Source of the DNA: Mesorhizobium sp. ES1-1
GTDB taxonomy: Bacteria; Pseudomonadota; Alphaproteobacteria; Rhizobiales; Rhizobiaceae
Length of the DNA: 64,000 nt
Reading direction: 5' to 3'
Assembly: GCF_020164785.1 (NCBI RefSeq)
Contig: NZ_JAIUGX010000004.1
Span: 434,001-498,000 of the forward strand
Below the pieces are notes generated by a model that saw nothing but the letters and a program-made list of their open reading frames with translations, had not been told where the DNA came from and searched no databases. This document shows, piece by piece, positions 61,035-64,000 of the stretch. The first letter of the stretch is position 1, and each line of letters opens with the position of its first letter. A program made the position numbers and the translations under genes.

Positions 61035-62657
61035 TCAGCCCTGTTCGCGCAGGCGCCGCGCAATCGCGACGCGCAGATCCGGAGCCGCGGCGACAAGAGC
61101 CCGCGCAGCGTCCGACCGCGGATGACCGAGAACCTCGCTTGTTTTGCCGCGCTCGACAATCTTGCCGCAATGCATGACCAGTACCTCGTCCGAAATGGCG
61201 CGAGCGACGGTAAGGTCATGGGTGATGAAGAGGTAGGCGATGCCGTGTCTGCGGTTGAGCTCTGCGAAGAGATCAAGAATCTGGGCGCGGATCGAAACGT
61301 CCAGCGCCGACACCGGCTCGTCGGCGACAATCAGCTTGGGCCGAGTGATGATGGCACGCGCGATCGACAGGCGCTGGCGCTGGCCACCTGAGAATTCGTG
61401 CGGATATTTGTCGAGGTCGCGCTGGTCGAGCCCGACTTCGTGCAGAGCATGCGCCACCATCTCGCGGCGCTCGGCGCGCGACAGTTTCTTATCCAGCACG
61501 TGCAGGGGCTCGGCGACCAGTCTTTCGACTTTCTGGCGCGGGTCGAAGGAACCGTAGGGGTCCTGGAAGACGACCTGCATGTCGCGCCTGACCGGCTTCA
61601 ACTCGGCTTGCCTCTTGCCAGTGATGGTTTCACCGCGGAACCGGATCGTGCCCGAACTCGGCCGATCGAGCGCCAGGATCATACGCGCAAGCGTGGACTT
61701 GCCGCAGCCCGAGCGTCCCACCAGCGCCACCGATTGCCCGGGCGCCATCGACAGGGAAACATTGTCGACGGCGCGTGTGTCGGGCGCGCGGCTGAACAGC
61801 GAGACGCGGCGGCCTGGATAGTCGCGCGTCACGCCGTCGACCTGGAGCAGGGGCTGGCCCGCGGCCCCGCCATGCGGCCTGGCGCGCTCCGGCACATGCA
61901 TTGAGGCCTGTGCCAACTGGCGCGTATACGGGTGGAGTTGTTCGGAGAGCGTGCGCGCCGTGTCGCCGGATTCCATCACTTCGCCATGGCGCAGGATGGT
62001 GATGCGGTCGGCCATCTCGGTGACGACTGCAAGGTCATGCGAGATCAATAGCAGGCCCATGCGGCTCTCGGCGACGAGATCACGCAACAGGTCGAGGATC
62101 TGCGCTTGCAGCACGACGTCGAGCGCCGTCGTCGGCTCGTCTGCGATGAGCAGTTTCGGCTTCAATGCGCAGGCGATGGCGATGACGACGCGCTGACGCT
62201 GGCCGCCCGAGAGTTGATGCGGATAGCGAGACAGCGGGAATTCCGCCTCCGGCAGGCCGACGCGGTCCAACATCTTTCGGGCACGCTCTTCCGCTTCCGC
62301 GCGCGTGACTTTGGTGTGCCAGCGTATGCCCTCGGCCACCTGTTCGCCGATCGTCTTGACCGGATTGAGCGCGGTCATCGGCTCCTGGAACACCATGCCG
62401 ATATCGGCGCCGCGCAGGGCGCACATCTGGTCCTCTCTTGCGGCGAGGATGTCGATGCCGTCGAATGTGACGCGCCCGGTGGCGCGCGCGGCGTAGGGCA
62501 GGAGCCGCATCAGCGTCAGTGCCGTCATCGACTTGCCGGAGCCTGATTCACCCACCAATCCCACGACCTCGCCGCTCGCGACGGATAGCTCCACTTCCCT
62601 GAGGATCGGCGCGTCGCCGATGGATAGCGACAGGTTCTTAATTTCGAGCAGGCTCAT
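61035..62657 (-). CDS. Fused dual ATPase of a dipeptide/nickel-type ABC transporter
   Basis: This 540-residue protein has two complete ATPase units: Walker A GESGSGKS and GRSGCGKS, signatures LSGGQRQR and FSGGQRQR, and two Walker B regions with ADEPTTALD and ADEPVSALD. It is a fusion of DppD- and DppF-type subunits, like YejF/GsiA. It energises the permeases upstream. Substrate may be oligopeptide, glutathione or opine. Confidence 0.93.
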   Translation of the reverse strand: MSLLEIKNLSLSIGDAPILREVELSVASGEVVGLVGESGSGKSMTALTLMRLLPYAARATGRVTFDGIDILAAREDQMCALRGADIGMVFQEPMTALNPVKTIGEQVAEGIRWHTKVTRAEAEERARKMLDRVGLPEAEFPLSRYPHQLSGGQRQRVVIAIACALKPKLLIADEPTTALDVVLQAQILDLLRDLVAESRMGLLLISHDLAVVTEMADRITILRHGEVMESGDTARTLSEQLHPYTRQLAQASMHVPERARPHGGAAGQPLLQVDGVTRDYPGRRVSLFSRAPDTRAVDNVSLSMAPGQSVALVGRSGCGKSTLARMILALDRPSSGTIRFRGETITGKRQAELKPVRRDMQVVFQDPYGSFDPRQKVERLVAEPLHVLDKKLSRAERREMVAHALHEVGLDQRDLDKYPHEFSGGQRQRLSIARAIITRPKLIVADEPVSALDVSIRAQILDLFAELNRRHGIAYLFITHDLTVARAISDEVLVMHCGKIVERGKTSEVLGHPRSDAARALVAAAPDLRVAIARRLREQG

Positions 62658-63523
62658 CGGCGCCGCCGCGATTTCGGATCAAGAATATCGGCAATGCCGT
62701 CACCCAGAAGATTGAGGCCCAGTACGCTGATGACGATCGCCATGCCCGGAAAGATCGCCATCCATGGCGCCACGACCATGCGAGTCTGGGCGTCGAACAG
62801 CATCCGCCCCCAGCTGGGCAAAGGCGGCTGCGCGCCCAGGCCCAGATAGGACAGCCCGGCTTCGGCCAGGATGGCCAGGGCGAACTGGATGGTGCCCTGC
62901 ACGAGGAGCAGCGTGGCGATGTTGGGTAGCACGTGCTCGACAGTGATCTGAGTGCTGGTCTTGCCGGCGGCGCGAGCGGCCAGGATGAACTCGCGCGGCC
63001 AGATGGCCAGCGCGCCGGCGCGGGCGACGCGGGCAAAGACCGGGATGTTGAAGATGCCGATGGCGATGATGGCGTTGACGGCGCCCGGCCCGAAGATGGC
63101 CGTGATCATGATGGCCGACAGAAGGGCGGGGAAGGCGAAGACGAGATCATTGATGCGCATCAGCACCTCGTCGACAAGGCCGCCGCGCGCTGCAGCAAAC
63201 GCGCCGAGCGGCACGCCGATACCCATGCCGATGCCGACCGCGATTAGCGCCACGGCGATGGAATTGCGGGCGCCGACCATGATCATCGACAGGATGTCGC
63301 GACCGAAATGGTCGGTGCCGAACCAATGCGCCGCTGAGGGCGCCTGGATCTTGTCCGATATGACCAGTCTGGTGACGTCGTAAGGCGTCCAGAAATAGGA
63401 GACGATCGCCGTCGCCAGGACCAGTATGGTGATGACGAAGCCGGCCACGAAGGCGCCGTTGCGGAATGACCTGGCAAGGATGCCAGTGACGGTCTCCCGA
63501 GGAATGTCCGGGTGCACCGTCAC
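62654..63523 (-). CDS. DppC-type ABC transporter permease
   Basis: This 289-residue protein has an N-terminal cytoplasmic stretch, one helix (about 23-45), then GTDHFGRDILSMIMVGAR and the EAA loop (ILAARAAGKTSTQITVEHVLPN). GTG 63523 overlaps the preceding stop (GTGA) and removes an unlikely 88-residue extension. It overlaps the ATPase gene by 4 bases, so it is in a single operon. Confidence 0.9.
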   Translation of the reverse strand: MTVHPDIPRETVTGILARSFRNGAFVAGFVITILVLATAIVSYFWTPYDVTRLVISDKIQAPSAAHWFGTDHFGRDILSMIMVGARNSIAVALIAVGIGMGIGVPLGAFAAARGGLVDEVLMRINDLVFAFPALLSAIMITAIFGPGAVNAIIAIGIFNIPVFARVARAGALAIWPREFILAARAAGKTSTQITVEHVLPNIATLLLVQGTIQFALAILAEAGLSYLGLGAQPPLPSWGRMLFDAQTRMVVAPWMAIFPGMAIVISVLGLNLLGDGIADILDPKSRRRR

Positions 63524-64000
63524 TGCCGGTTTCTCAGGCGCGGGTCGATGATCGCATAGGAAAGGTCGACGATGAGGTTGACGGCGATGACCGCCGCGAC
63601 CAGCAGCATGACGACGCTTTCCACCACGATCAGGTCGCGCTGGGTGATGGCCTGGAACACCAGCCTGCCGAGGCCGGGCAGGTAGAAGACATTCTCGATG
63701 ATGATCGTGCCGGCAAGCAGGAAGGCGAATTGCAGGCCAAGGATGGTCAGCACCGGGATCATCGCATTGCGCAATGCGTGCCGCCATAGGACCGCGCGGT
63801 AGGGCAGGCCTTTGGCACGCGCCGTGCGGATATAGTCCTCGTTGAGCACCTCGATCAGCGCCGAGCGGGTGACGCGGGCCAGGATCGCGGCCTGCGGCAG
63901 GGCAAGCGCCAAGGCCGGCAGCAGAAGGGATCGCAGCGCCTGCCAGGCGCCGGCACTCCAGCCCGGGAATCCGCCTGCCGGGACAAGGCGCAGCCAGACT
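63520..64000 (-). CDS. DppB-type ABC transporter permease, 5' end missing
   Basis: The frame is open to the right edge and reads VWLRLVPAGGFPGW before the region that could be taken as a TTG start, so the start lies outside. The visible 159 residues include the loop typical of DppB (PALALALPQAAILARVTRS and YIRTARAKG with the EAA loop). It forms the heterodimeric pore with the DppC-type protein. Confidence 0.9.
   Translation of the reverse strand, partial: VWLRLVPAGGFPGWSAGAWQALRSLLLPALALALPQAAILARVTRSALIEVLNEDYIRTARAKGLPYRAVLWRHALRNAMIPVLTILGLQFAFLLAGTIIIENVFYLPGLGRLVFQAITQRDLIVVESVVMLLVAAVIAVNLIVDLSYAIIDPRLRNRQ

Overview
The window looks like a chromosomal segment of an alphaproteobacterium of the order Hyphomicrobiales, most likely Mesorhizobium or a close relative. 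This rests on the high GC content, tight operons with ATGA/GTGA stop-start overlaps, DUF1127 small proteins, mosaic intergenic repeats of rhizobial type, and a large set of genes for betaines and other methylated amines. The genus is inferred from style and gene content, not from a marker gene.

Region 1 (1-9310): the 3' end of an MscS channel and a small secreted protein, then a co-directional cassette. It holds a HAD-UbiA fusion, a DprE1-like flavoprotein, a small EamA/DMT transporter, an extended SDR, a class III aminotransferase, a multi-spanning GT-C-like membrane protein and an FkbM methyltransferase. The first two resemble the decaprenylphosphoryl-arabinose pathway of mycobacteria, so the cassette probably builds and exports a lipid-linked sugar.

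Region 2 (9459-19739): a dimethylglycine/sarcosine dehydrogenase-like flavoprotein, a taurine/nitrate-type ABC transporter and a GATase1-AraC regulator of the GbdR/GlxA kind with a perfect palindrome in its promoter. These are followed by small stress-type proteins beside a LysR gene.

Region 3 (20334-31366): a corrinoid methyl-transfer system. It has a RACo-like activator, a dihydropteroate-type methyltransferase, a split methylene-THF reductase (MetF plus a cysteine-rich MetV-like protein), DUF1638, a corrinoid protein and an MttB homologue without pyrrolysine. The likely role is moving methyl groups from a quaternary amine to tetrahydrofolate.

Region 4 (31476-47346): a HI0933 flavoprotein, an ECF sigma factor coupled to a membrane VWA protein, a betaine-homocysteine-type methyltransferase, an XRE regulator divergent from a desaturase, and a cluster of MttB2, a DUF559 gene, a second DMGDH-like enzyme and a DddP-type DMSP lyase.

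Region 5 (47457-64000): a prolyl oligopeptidase, an aminotransferase, a third DMGDH-like enzyme and a valine-type operon (acyl-CoA dehydrogenase and mmsB) interrupted by a frameshifted four-helix-bundle gene between heptamer arrays. Then come a cupin DMSP lyase overlapping cobQ, a TSUP permease, a TerB protein and a dipeptide-type ABC transporter that runs off the right edge.

Taken together, most of the window handles osmolytes: methyl groups are removed from betaines by corrinoid enzymes, by BHMT and by flavin/folate enzymes; cobyric acid synthase supports the cofactor; and two unrelated DMSP-lyase families suggest that the sulfonium analogue is used too.
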